A stretch of DNA of 29,928 nt from Paulinella micropora (taxonomy: Eukaryota > Cercozoa > Imbricatea > Euglyphida), in NCBI GenBank assembly GCA_009731375.1, contig BJOX01000126.1, positions 371,574 through 401,501 of the forward strand. The letters run 5' to 3'. A program made the position numbers and the translations under genes. The notes beneath the pieces were generated by a model that was given only the letters and a program-made list of their open reading frames with translations, made no database searches and was not told the origin of the DNA. How positions within the stretch are numbered: position 1 is the first letter of the stretch; each line of letters starts with the position of its first letter. Shown one piece after another: positions 1 to 9,400 of this stretch.

Positions 1-36
1 AACATTAGCTGCATCAGTACGCCTCAGATATAGTAA
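1..36 (+). repeat. 3' end of a family R repeat copy
   Basis: Bases 4-35 match the 3' end of repeat R seen at 11110-11140 and, inverted, at 14441-14473; the shared core includes GCATCAGTACGCCTCAGATA. The copy runs off the window start and, unlike the other two, is not followed by a trinucleotide tail. Confidence 0.7.
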
Positions 37-316
37 ATCTGCCTTGGAGTGTTGACTGTGACATATTTGAGGGAAATCACGATGAAAAAACCTAGTCACA
101 CTTGCTAAACAGAGTTCCAGCCCAATGGCCTCAAGGCGTTAAACTGTGACGCCAACTCATAACCCTTTGGTGGTAGATGCTGGGGAGGAGGGTCGTTGCG
201 CGCGTAAAAGATCTTAAACTCCGCATATGCTGGTTGATAGCCCAGGACCCAGCAGACACCAGATTGTTATGGGTGGGGTTTCGAGGCAGCTCTAGCAACC
301 GCGCTTGGTGTATGCA
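37..316. other. Low-copy DNA, possibly the 5' part of repeat R
   Basis: No coding signal was recognised. The stretch from about 150 may belong to the R copy that continues at 317, but the second R copy in the window enters an assembly gap at this point, so the boundary cannot be set. No clear Pol III A/B boxes were found. Confidence 0.3.
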
Positions 317-449
317 CTTGCACATTCGGTGACGTCTTGCAAGAGGTTGCTGGGACTGCGGAATAACCTCGGCTTAGTGCAGTCTTGCCCTCAGGAGCTC
401 CATCGGTGGCCCCGATCATCAGGCGAGAGACTGACACGAGAGGTTGGAG
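317..449 (+). repeat. Family R repeat, 5' segment, split by the LTR element
   Basis: This stretch matches the reverse complement of 14522-14651 with few differences. The match continues at 11063-11140, on the far side of the LTR retrotransposon, so both pieces are one R copy interrupted by the insertion. The last four bases (GGAG, 446-449) are the target-site duplication. Confidence 0.85.
446..449. repeat. Left target-site duplication GGAG
   Basis: GGAG directly precedes the 5' LTR and GGAG directly follows the 3' LTR (11059-11062). The uninterrupted R copy has a single GGAG here (CTCC at 14519-14522 on the plus strand). A 4-bp duplication is within the range made by Ty3/gypsy integrases. 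Confidence 0.9.
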
Positions 450-690
450 TGTAGGCATCACCCCCCGGATAGCAGGTAAAAAATACCTTTTCCTGGTGAC
501 AGATGCACCAGCTTGTTTTTCAGTATTATATATTTGTCAGGATTGGACCTGATGCTATTTTATTCCTGGTCTGTTGCCGTTTTCCTTTTTGGCTTCACTG
601 AGCTAATACAACGAGACATCATTCTCATTCTTGAGGACTGTGTTTGGTTGTATTACCGACTTTTTACGAGCTATCGTTGGGGGCATTACA
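450..690 (+). repeat. 5' LTR (241 bp)
   Basis: The LTR begins TGTAGGCATCACC and ends GGGGGCATTACA, with TGTA/TACA terminal inverted repeats. It aligns to 10824-11058 over its whole length. It carries four extra bases that create TATATAT at 527-533, and two extra bases near 625. It would supply the promoter for the genomic transcript; no transcription start can be assigned from sequence alone. Confidence 0.95.
527..533 (+). promoter_or_regulatory. TATA-like heptamer present only in the 5' LTR
   Basis: TATATAT occurs in the 5' LTR, where the 3' LTR has the shorter ATTATTTG. It is a candidate promoter element by sequence only, and may simply be a short-repeat expansion. Confidence 0.3.
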
Positions 691-1476
691 TTTGGAGTCC
701 ACATCACTAGGGTGATTTCTTTCTGCTTTGCCACACAGGCAACAGAGTGAATTTTCACTGACCTGTCTCACACGGGGACGTCAGACGAAAACAAATACTC
801 CAACACAGCTCCCTCATAACTCTTTCACAAAACAAATAATTTGATTGGTCTCAAGCAGGTGTCTCGTACCCTCTAGCCCAATCAGTATCTGTGTGCTCAC
901 AAGGAGACATCAGATACAAACTCTCTGTCGTTCTTGCTGTTCTCACACAGAGACCAAGAAGAAGGAGGTGGACAGAAGAGTGAAGGAACACACACAAAAC
1001 ACAAACAAGCATAGGGACAGGAGCACAACACTCTACCCTTCTAGTTTGTGCATTTATCTGCATTATCTCACACATACGTCAGAGTATTTTTGCAAATCTC
1101 TGATCGTTTTCTAAAGGTAGGTCTGAGAACCTATCCGACCGACTGTCGACTTCTCAAGGAGAGCTTTTCTAGCTTCTCTATTACTATCTGTGTGTAGGTC
1201 CAAGTGCCTCATACTAGATACAATATAGAAAAGAAGGAGGAGAAAGTAATCTGAGTAAGGAGAACAAGAAATCGGAGAAAGTCTCAAAGACTATTTTTCT
1301 CAAACAAAAACAAACATACAAACAGTGTTTCATAGAGGACAGGGAATCTTATCCTACCCTCTCTATTAGTTTCTCTCTTCACTAGTCAATCGACTGAAGG
1401 AGGAACAGAACACAAACGAACAAAAACCAAACATAGGAGCTGACACTGTCCTCCTGTTGATCACTACTACGACATC
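691..1476 (+). other. Retrotransposon untranslated leader
   Basis: This 786-bp leader lies between the 5' LTR and the first ATG of the long frame. It contains short unrelated ORFs but no recognisable domain. An in-frame TGA at 1441 precedes ATG 1477, which marks the start of the coding frame. Packaging signals would be expected here but cannot be identified by eye. Confidence 0.7.
693..710 (+). promoter_or_regulatory. Candidate primer-binding site
   Basis: TGG, the complement of a tRNA CCA end, starts two bases after the 5' LTR and begins TGGAGTCCACATCAC. That is the expected place and phase for a tRNA primer site. I could not match it confidently to a particular tRNA. Confidence 0.45.
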
Positions 1477-1671
1477 ATGTCGACAGAGACCGCCGAAGTG
1501 AGTGAATTCTCGGAGGCAGATCAAAGAAGAGAAGAAGAAGAAGCAGGAGGAGGAGGAGGAAGAGGATTGAATGAAGGAGGAGGAGGAGGATTGAATGAAG
1601 GAGGAGGAGGAGATGAAGGAGCAGGAGGAGGAGTAGAAGAGGGCTGGGATGATGAAGGAAGATATGGATGA
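1477..1671 (+). CDS. N-terminal Gag leader, acidic and glycine-rich, ends at in-frame TGA
   Basis: This 64-codon segment starts at ATG 1477 (context GACATCATGTCG) and has no recognised function. It is rich in Glu and Gly, with a short tandem repeat of a Leu-Asn-Glu-Gly-rich unit encoded by an almost pure purine strand. It stops at TGA 1669-1671. The same frame then continues open through another acidic, Gly-rich stretch (1672-1770) directly into the main Gag ORF, with the same composition on both sides of the stop. I infer that this is the true N-terminus of Gag and that the TGA is either decoded or a late mutation. The alternative is a separate short upstream ORF, with Gag starting at ATG 1771. 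Confidence 0.55.
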   Translation: MSTETAEVSEFSEADQRREEEEAGGGGGRGLNEGGGGGLNEGGGGDEGAGGGVEEGWDDEGRYG

Positions 1672-1770
1672 GACGAAGATGAAGCAGGATTTGAACAAGA
1701 AGAGACGGGAGGAGGAGGAGCATATGGTAATCCCTTACCACCTGCCTACACGGGAGGAGGAGGACGAAAA

Positions 1771-4170
1771 ATGATAGACTTGATTCATAGTGATGGAGAG
1801 GAGATCACAGTGGAGGAACAACAGTGGGTGCAAGACCACTATGACCTCACTAAAAAAGAGTTTGATAACAAGATGGGGGTAGAGAAGGATACCTATGTGT
1901 GGATCCCTCAGGATCAAAGAAGAGAGAAAAGTCGTGCTAAAAAGGATGTCTATATCCTATTATCAAACACAGCACAGCTCCTCGGCAAACTGGTCTCTGA
2001 TCCAGAAGAGAGAAAGAAGATACAGCATATCAAGTTTGGGGACACACACACCCACCTTGAATTACTCGATGCTATCTTTGGGGTGTACACTCAAACCCTG
2101 ATTTGGGAACGTACATACGGCCCACGATGTGAGGGTTACCTCCAGTACACAAACCCAAGAGCAACGGCCAGATTCCTCGCGACTGGTCAGGAGGCAGTCG
2201 ATGTAACAAAAATGAAGACCAATCTGGGTTCGAAAAACTCGAGTGGCATATTTCATTTTTTTACAATGGAAATAAAGGCCTTGGAGGAGGGGAAGGCAGA
2301 GATGGAAAAAAGCATTAAGGCAGCAGGAGAAACTCATCCTGTGATTGATGAGTTAGAGAAGACCGACAGAGTTCTGACCAAGATCAGACTGTTGATGGGT
2401 GCGTTACTGCACAAGGAGGCATGGAAGAGATGGATTCCTACCAAGGATCACTCTGTCCTTAAATCACTTAGTAACGCACCACCGGTCGCCAACAAAGCAG
2501 GTGTTGACCAATATGTGGAGAAATATAATTTTCTCAGATCTGCTTCTGAATTGGTGGCCTTTATCACTCATGCTCAAAAGCTGGTGATATCTGAGAAGAA
2601 GAAGGCGAAAGAGAATGAGGAGTTCGAGAAGACGATGAGACTGGAAAGAATGAAAGCAAAAGTGAGTGGTGCAAAGACACACCCTCCGACATATTTGACC
2701 CCACCAGCTCCTGCCCCACCAGCCCCTGCACCCTCGGGCTCAACTACGGTGGTGGTCACAAACACGGAGAAGAAGGACAGACAGAACATCATAAATGCCT
2801 TCAAGGGGAAGAAAGGAGGAGTGGCAAGTCTCATGCTATATGCCAAGACGAGCTCAGACAAAGACTCTGATGCTTCGCTTTTGAGCAAGCTCAAAGAGAT
2901 CAATGCCTGCATGAAGGCTTTTCCTTGCGACGAAACGCAGGAATACGAGGCCCTTGTTACTGTTTTTGACCAATCTCTAGTCTCGGAGGGATTTGATCTG
3001 ACACAGTACAAGTTTTTGAGAAAGAAGGAGGAGATTAAGAGAAACAATGCAACAGGCCTAGACGCTCAGTGTGAACTGGCGGTGGCCACACTCATTTCAT
3101 ATTTTCAATCTCATGGATACCAGCATCTCTGCACTGGTACTCTCATAGGATTTGAAATCTTTGAGACAGTGGCGATGAGTTTGAGGAGTGCTGTTGGCTT
3201 GGCGGCGACCCTTACGGAGGTAGTTTCCTCCTATGGGCTATTCTATGGCCGCAAGTCGATCATCCTCTATTTCTTTTCGGCGTTACACACAGTTAACCCG
3301 AGTAAGCTTACTCAGCTCATACAACAATGCTCGACGTTTAGCTCAGTGAAGTCCAAGAACTTCCTCGAGACACACGTGTTCGAAAATACGGTTCAAAGCG
3401 TTGCTCCGTCAGCACTGTTTCAAGAAGTGATGAGTGCATGCTCAAACATGGACTCGCTCACGGAGGCACATACGGCACAGGCAGGCGGTGTACCTGTTGG
3501 CGCACAAGCCACGTACACAAACAGAGTTGCCGGTTGGAAGAGACAGAGAGAGCCAGACCTGAAGACCGCATGTTGGAGGTGGTTCGCGGGCTTGCAGTGT
3601 AAGGCACAGATGGAGAACAGAGACTGCTCTTTCAATCATGATAGGCAGAACCCAACAGCAAGGGCAAATTTTCTGAGCAGGACGGAAGGCAAGGAACCGG
3701 GCCTTTTCAATATGCTTCAGATTGCCGCTGTGAACGAAGGTTGGTATGCCAATATGTGTGATGATGAGGAGTTACGAGAGGCAATCATTACCTACATGAA
3801 GAGGATGAAGGAGAAGAAGGAGGAAAGGGAGAGACAAAAGAACTTAAAGGCCTCTCAAAGAGGACGAGAAGGAGGAGCAGGAGCAGGAGGACGAGGAGGA
3901 GGAGGAGGAGGAGGAGGACGAGGAACATGGAGAGGAGCCTCGAGGTGGCAGGGAACCCCTCAGAGAGGAAGAGGAGGAGGTCGGGGATATACCCCTTATG
4001 GAGGGAGAGCTGTTCGAGCTCCAGCCCCCCCACCCAGAGGAGGAGGAGGCTCGTGGGCAAGCTCCAACCCAAATTTCGGTCGAGCTCAGGCCTACAACAC
4101 TGCCTCGGAGACCAATACTTCATCCTACCCGGACACTACTCAAGGTAATCGTTTCGAGGTGGTGGAATGA
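1771..4170 (+). CDS. gag: Gag-like nucleocapsid/capsid polyprotein with CCCH finger and RGG tail
   Basis: This 799-residue product would be the structural protein that assembles retrotransposon particles and binds the RNA. Its position between leader and protease, its length and its RNA-binding C-terminus support Gag; the capsid part has no motif I can name. In order: a mostly helical, charged region (residues 1-300), a Pro/Ala linker (about 308-325), a second helical region (about 340-580), a zinc-finger-like C-x8-C-x8-C-x3-H (Cys 601, 610, 619 and His 623; bases 3571-3639), then an Arg/Gly-rich RGG tail (about 695-770). Most Ty3/gypsy Gags carry a CCHC knuckle instead. ATG 1771 is the first ATG after the TGA at 1669, but the frame is open back to 1672. 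It ends at TGA 4168, and the same frame continues into Pol. Confidence 0.85.
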   Translation: MIDLIHSDGEEITVEEQQWVQDHYDLTKKEFDNKMGVEKDTYVWIPQDQRREKSRAKKDVYILLSNTAQLLGKLVSDPEERKKIQHIKFGDTHTHLELLDAIFGVYTQTLIWERTYGPRCEGYLQYTNPRATARFLATGQEAVDVTKMKTNLGSKNSSGIFHFFTMEIKALEEGKAEMEKSIKAAGETHPVIDELEKTDRVLTKIRLLMGALLHKEAWKRWIPTKDHSVLKSLSNAPPVANKAGVDQYVEKYNFLRSASELVAFITHAQKLVISEKKKAKENEEFEKTMRLERMKAKVSGAKTHPPTYLTPPAPAPPAPAPSGSTTVVVTNTEKKDRQNIINAFKGKKGGVASLMLYAKTSSDKDSDASLLSKLKEINACMKAFPCDETQEYEALVTVFDQSLVSEGFDLTQYKFLRKKEEIKRNNATGLDAQCELAVATLISYFQSHGYQHLCTGTLIGFEIFETVAMSLRSAVGLAATLTEVVSSYGLFYGRKSIILYFFSALHTVNPSKLTQLIQQCSTFSSVKSKNFLETHVFENTVQSVAPSALFQEVMSACSNMDSLTEAHTAQAGGVPVGAQATYTNRVAGWKRQREPDLKTACWRWFAGLQCKAQMENRDCSFNHDRQNPTARANFLSRTEGKEPGLFNMLQIAAVNEGWYANMCDDEELREAIITYMKRMKEKKEERERQKNLKASQRGREGGAGAGGRGGGGGGGGRGTWRGASRWQGTPQRGRGGGRGYTPYGGRAVRAPAPPPRGGGGSWASSNPNFGRAQAYNTASETNTSSYPDTTQGNRFEVVE

Positions 4171-4229
4171 CTGGAGGGGGAAGAAGAGAGGAAGGAGAAG
4201 ACTGTGAAGTTTAACCCTAAAGTCACAGT
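4168..4229 (+). promoter_or_regulatory. Possible stop-codon readthrough element at the gag/pol junction
   Basis: TGA at 4168-4170 is followed by CTG; a C after UGA is the leakiest context in eukaryotes. Thirty bases further on, ACTGTGA (4201-4207) pairs perfectly with TCACAGT (4223-4229). Inside that, TTTA/TAAA can also pair around an ACCC loop. Pol lies in the same frame, so readthrough rather than frameshifting would make Gag-Pol. The spacing is longer than in the murine leukaemia virus-type signal. Confidence 0.45.
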
Positions 4230-6042
4230 GCTTTCTAATGCTGTTGTGCAGACTGGGCCAACGCTTCCTCTATGTGAAAACAAAGATGTGGGTACACAGA
4301 GACTGCAGCCCCAAGGTAGTCTCATACCCGTTCATACAGCACGGTTACCAATGATAACTGATGCAAATAGGAAGGCGAGACTTGCGATGGAGGCGAGGAG
4401 GCCAATGGCAGACGTATCGCCTCGGCCAAGCAAACAACCACGAACAGACTCAATGTCCACGGTCGCGGCAGGTGGCGAGCAAAAAGACAATGTGTGTAAT
4501 CAAGTACCACAAGACAATGTCGCTCAAATAGTAAACGCACCAGTACCGCAGAATAATAAAAATGTTAATGAGGTGAAGCAGGAGAAGAAGGAGGAGTTGA
4601 AAAACTTAGAGACAAGACTCCAAAATTTGGAACGTAAAGTTCTTGTTCTCGCAGCCAATATACACAGGCCCGATGCTCTGTGTTATACGGAACTTTATTG
4701 TGAAACATTGAAGACAATATTAAAAGTTGGTAATGATACGATGGCGAATATTAATATTGTCGGCAGGAAGTTTTTTAATCGATACCGGGACTGGGTGGAC
4801 GGAAATATGAAAAAGTCAACGGGCACTCTCAAAGGAGTGAGCAGCCGGACGGATATCACGGGAATCATCACACTGACCTTTAAATTGAAATCCGCACGAG
4901 TATACCGTATGGACCTCTATGTCGTCCCCGGTTACCACGGGTCAATATTACTATCGTATGACCAATTGGCTACGATGGGGGCTGTGATTGATTGCGCCGC
5001 ACGGCGAGTGATATATGGAGTAAAAAGAGGAGAAGAGAACGATATTGATCCCTTCAACGCTACTGACTCTTATGAGGCTTATGAGCTGAGTCTAGCGACG
5101 GATCACAAAAAGATGGCCATCGCACATGAGGCACTTGAGGTGTACGTTCACCCCCATGTCGTAAGACCGGATGAACTGTCCTGGACCGACAATTGGGAAT
5201 CCCAAGTGTGCACTGTCACAGTTCCGACATGCCATTGGGACAAAAAGTCTATTGATGACTTAATCGAGAAGCGAAAGGAGGAGATTATATGTGTCGCACA
5301 AAGAAGCCCGTCGTTGGCGAGATTCGCGGAAGGAGTAGGAACAGATGTCCATATTACTAACGGATACTGTTTCCATGCGAAAGTAGGAGAAGAAAAAAGG
5401 GAGGCGTTTGTACCAAGGAGAACGGGGCGAATCCCGGATACTCCACCAGAAACTATTAAAAGTTTTATTACTGATTTCTGGGGTGACGAGCCCACGTGGC
5501 CGCGTTCACTGTCTGAAGTGAAGAAATGCTTACGGACTTTATTCGAAAATAATAAGCCGTATACTATTATCCTGCCATATAATGAGAAGGCGATATGGGC
5601 GCAGGAAATAAGGGACCGGCTTATTGATCATCCTATACCGGTACCCTCTCGCAAGCAACAGCTAGTGGTGGCTTGTCGTATGGGAACTCGTGAGCAGAGC
5701 AGTGCATACAAGCGGAAGCTCAGAGACCTCGACAAGTTGAAATTGATACCGCAAGCATTCACATGCTTTGATGGTTTTTACACCCGTAAAGCTCCTTTGC
5801 AATACGCGAGACTCATTGACATGCTGGTGGAGCTCGGTAAAGATGATGAGCCGGACACGGTCACGTATGAAAAGACGGGCCTAGATGATGTCTCGGAAGA
5901 GGACTTAGGCTTGGAGGAGGACAGAGAACCCCTCAAGCAGCATAAGCAGATGTCTGATGAAGATTTTCAAGAGGCGGCGCGGAAAATATTGGAAGAAGGA
6001 GTAGGCACGGAGACGGAGAAGGAGCTTTTAAAAGCCAAATGA
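4171..6042 (+). CDS. pol: Pol segment 1: retropepsin-like protease plus large spacer
   Basis: This segment is in frame with Gag and has no ATG requirement if made by readthrough; a separate initiation codon is not evident. After a basic and coiled-coil-like stretch (about 4560-4650), a retropepsin-like domain spans roughly 4650-5015. It has Asp-Thr-Met (4735-4743) where the family has Asp-Thr/Ser-Gly. It also has the Gly-Val strand near 4830 and the C-terminal ILL-x-x-Asp-x-Leu / Val-Ile-Asp pattern (about 4945-4995). The following 1.0 kb, to TGA 6040, encodes about 340 residues with no recognised domain, ending in an acidic tail. Protease assignment rests on position and pattern, and activity is uncertain because of the Met. 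Confidence 0.75.
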   Translation: MEGEEERKEKTVKFNPKVTVLSNAVVQTGPTLPLCENKDVGTQRLQPQGSLIPVHTARLPMITDANRKARLAMEARRPMADVSPRPSKQPRTDSMSTVAAGGEQKDNVCNQVPQDNVAQIVNAPVPQNNKNVNEVKQEKKEELKNLETRLQNLERKVLVLAANIHRPDALCYTELYCETLKTILKVGNDTMANINIVGRKFFNRYRDWVDGNMKKSTGTLKGVSSRTDITGIITLTFKLKSARVYRMDLYVVPGYHGSILLSYDQLATMGAVIDCAARRVIYGVKRGEENDIDPFNATDSYEAYELSLATDHKKMAIAHEALEVYVHPHVVRPDELSWTDNWESQVCTVTVPTCHWDKKSIDDLIEKRKEEIICVAQRSPSLARFAEGVGTDVHITNGYCFHAKVGEEKREAFVPRRTGRIPDTPPETIKSFITDFWGDEPTWPRSLSEVKKCLRTLFENNKPYTIILPYNEKAIWAQEIRDRLIDHPIPVPSRKQQLVVACRMGTREQSSAYKRKLRDLDKLKLIPQAFTCFDGFYTRKAPLQYARLIDMLVELGKDDEPDTVTYEKTGLDDVSEEDLGLEEDREPLKQHKQMSDEDFQEAARKILEEGVGTETEKELLKAK

Positions 6043-6459
6043 GACGCGAAAAAGAGAATTTTTTACCCTCCACATGCAGGTGGTGTCAAGCCTGAAGATT
6101 TCACTGCGGTTATTTACAAAATACCGGGTGCGGAGCCGTCACCGGCACCACGAAGGGCGAATTTGAGTATACATGAGGCGAAGATAGCGGAGGAGCTAGC
6201 AAGACAGCTGCTCAATGAGGACTTTATTGAGAGATCAACATCCTCAATAGTCTCACAACCGAGAATAGTGCCGAAGCCAGGAGGAGAATGGCGCCTGACA
6301 GTTAACTATGCTCGTGTTAACAAGGTGCTGGAGGAAGAGAGAAATCCTCTCCCGACATTAGAAGAAGGAAGGAGAGTACTGCGGAATGCAAAATTCTATT
6401 CAGTCATTGACCTTAAGAATGGATTCTGGCAGATACCACTGGAGGAAAAGTCCAGATGA
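6043..6459 (+). CDS. pol: Pol segment 2: N-terminal half of reverse transcriptase, ends at in-frame TGA
   Basis: This 138-codon open stretch follows TGA 6040 in the same frame. It encodes the start of the RT fingers and palm: the Pro-Lys-Pro-Gly-Gly-Glu-Trp-Arg block (about 6271-6294) and motif A, FYSVIDLKNGFWQIPL, with catalytic Asp at 6409-6411. It ends at TGA 6457-6459, immediately before the TAF motif, so the stop falls inside a conserved catalytic domain and not at a domain boundary. Without decoding of this TGA no complete RT can be made. Confidence 0.85.
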   Translation, partial: DAKKRIFYPPHAGGVKPEDFTAVIYKIPGAEPSPAPRRANLSIHEAKIAEELARQLLNEDFIERSTSSIVSQPRIVPKPGGEWRLTVNYARVNKVLEEERNPLPTLEEGRRVLRNAKFYSVIDLKNGFWQIPLEEKSR

Positions 6460-9400
6460 CTGACGGCGTTTGTGGTGGGTATGGAAATATATCAATGGAA
6501 AGTGCTTCCGATGGGCCTCAAGCAAGCCCCAGGACTTTTCCAGAAGGCGATGCAGAAGATGTTGAGCAGTCAGTACGATGATTTGTCTGACGGTGGCTTT
6601 ATGAGAAGGCGGGGACAGAAGGCGGGAGAATATGCATTTTGCTATATCGATGACATTATCGTATACTCTAACACAATGGAGGAGCATATCGATCATTTGT
6701 CCGATATATTCAGGCGCATCGGAGCTTTTGGCCTGAAGTGCAATCTAAAGAAGTGTCAACTTGCCAAGACGAGTGTGACATACTTAGGGTACGAGATCTC
6801 CCATAATCGAGTCTCGATATCCAAAGAGAAGAGGGAGGAGATTATGAATCGACCGATACCGAAGAACCGCACTGAATTGCACTCATTCCTTGCGATGGCG
6901 CAATACTATAGCCAGTTTATACCCGATTGGGGTGCAACACGGGCTAAAGTGGAGAAAATGATAGATTTTGGAGACTTTGAGAAGTGGGACGAAGAGGCTT
7001 TGCAAGCGTTTCATGCGCTCAAAGATCTCATTTACAAAGACCCGAAAGACGGAGGACTGGTGTTAACGATGCCCGACTTTACGAAACAATTCGTAGTCGA
7101 TACAGACGCATCTAAGTTTGCGATTGGGGCTGTATTACAACAAGAGGATGAGGAGAAGAAATTACGCCCAATCATGTTTATTAGTAGGAAGTTGTGTGCG
7201 GCGGAGAGAAACTATTGCACAAGGCAAAGAGAGGCGTTGGCGGTAGTATGGGCCCTCAAGAGGCTCAGAGAGTATTTGTGGGGAGGACCTCAATTTACTG
7301 TCAGAACTGATCATCATAACCTGTTATGGTTGATGAATCATGAACAGACGGGACGGCTGGCGCGGTGGCAAGCGTTCTTGTCTTGTTTCGATTTTACAAT
7401 GGTCCATCTACCGGGAAAGCGAAATGTGGTCGCTGATAGCCTCTCTAGGCTAGAGTTTAACTCAGAAGTATCGGCGTTGGTGTCCACGGTGGAGATGGAA
7501 GACTTGTCCACTGACAAGGTGTATGAGGTCAGCCACATTGAGGCGATGGAGATGGCGAGTGGAGTCCGATATGACCGCACAGGTCTACGGTACAGTCCAC
7601 AAGGCCCGGATCACGGGATATGTTGTGAGCTACATACCCAGGAGGACGCTGAGTGGTCCTATGAGGTATATGAGAATGCGAAGGCGAACATAAGAGAGGA
7701 AGAGGAGACGCAGGAAGTTTATGCGGAGCCTCCTCAAGAGCGGAGAAGTGACCTAGACGATGACCCGGAAAGAATCGGGGTACGGCTAGAAGATGGTACT
7801 ATCCATATAGCCTCGCCTACCGCATGGAGGCAACAACAGGCTCAAGATCCGGAGTTTAAAGAACTGATACAGTTATATCAGAACCCGGATGAGCTACGGA
7901 TGACGAAAGCGATCAAAGATCAGATGAAGGAGATGGGATGGAGAGATGGTCTACTGTGGTACAAGGGCCTTCACGGTCGCTATGCGTCACAGCCGGACAA
8001 ATGGACCCTTTGGGTACCGGAGAGTCTGAGACGATTTATATTTGTCGCAGCCCACAATTGCCCACTTTTGGCGCATCCGGGTCGACAACGAACTCATATG
8101 TTCGTAGCGAGGCGATTCTGGTGGAAGAAGATGAAGGAGGAGATAGATCAGGCGGTGGATGCATGCATCCCGTGCAAGATAAACAAAACACCACTGAAGG
8201 CAAATTTCGGCCTGATTGGCGAATTTCCTCTTCATGCGGGGATGTTTGAGTTTATACACATTGATCATGTGGGACCTTTCCCAGAATCGAAGGATGGTTA
8301 CAAATACCTCCTTACGGCTATTGACAGAGCCACCAACTATGTGTGGATCATCCCTGTCAAAGACGTTACCGGCAAGACGACGGCCGAGGCGCTGATCGAT
8401 AGGATCATCTCACAGATCGGAGTACCAAGAAAGATATGTTCTGATCGAGGCTCGGACTTTAATAACGAGGTCATCGACAAACTATCTAAGTATTACGGGA
8501 TGAAATGGCAATATGTTACTGCCTATAACCCGCGAGCAAATGGGAAAATCGAGCGGGTACACAGACCCCTCAAAGCCTCGCTAAAGATGTATTGCACGAA
8601 GAAGGAGAATCAAAGAGCATGGGTCGAGGCAGCACCATCATTTGCGTTTGCAATGAACTGTCTACCCTCTACGGCGTTAGGAGGCTCGAAGAGCTCAATC
8701 TCGCCATATCAGTTAGTATATGGGCGTGAGCCTGATATCCCGACTTCGCTCCTTCACCCAAAAGACACTTGGGCGGATGCGGATGAGTTGTTTGGGATGA
8801 GACTTAGAGTGAAGATGGAGGCGGAACAAATAGTCAGGGCGCATAGAGAGGCGGAGCGCCGAAAGACTGATGCTGAAGGGGTGCGACAAGCGCACTTGGA
8901 TCAGATCAAGTTCCAGGTCGGGGATATTGTACTATTGTACCATCCTCAAGTCCCGAAGGGAGTCAGCTCTAAGCTGTTCACTCACTGGAAAGGACCTTAT
9001 CAGATTATGGAACAGACGGGACCTCTGAATTACAAGATCAGGGGTAGAGGGAAGGTGCAAATTGTGAATGTAAGAAGGCTGATTAAGTATGATCCCTTCT
9101 TACTGGAAGATGAATCCGTTGAGGAGGCGTTAAAACGGATGAAGGATGATTTCAAAGAGGTGCCGCCCATCCACAAGGAGGCTGGCATAGACCAAGACGA
9201 TGCTTATCGGGCACCGATAGCTGAGAAGGAGGAGAGTGAGGTGGACAGCAAGGAGAAGACTGACCGCATAAGCGCGGTGGGGACTCAGTCCAAGTCTCCG
9301 CGAGAGCATAGCGGAAAGAAGGAGAAGATCACAGAGGCGCAGCTAAGGAGAGCGCGGAATGATCTTATCAACGACCAACCGAGGAAGGCGATGAGGTCGA

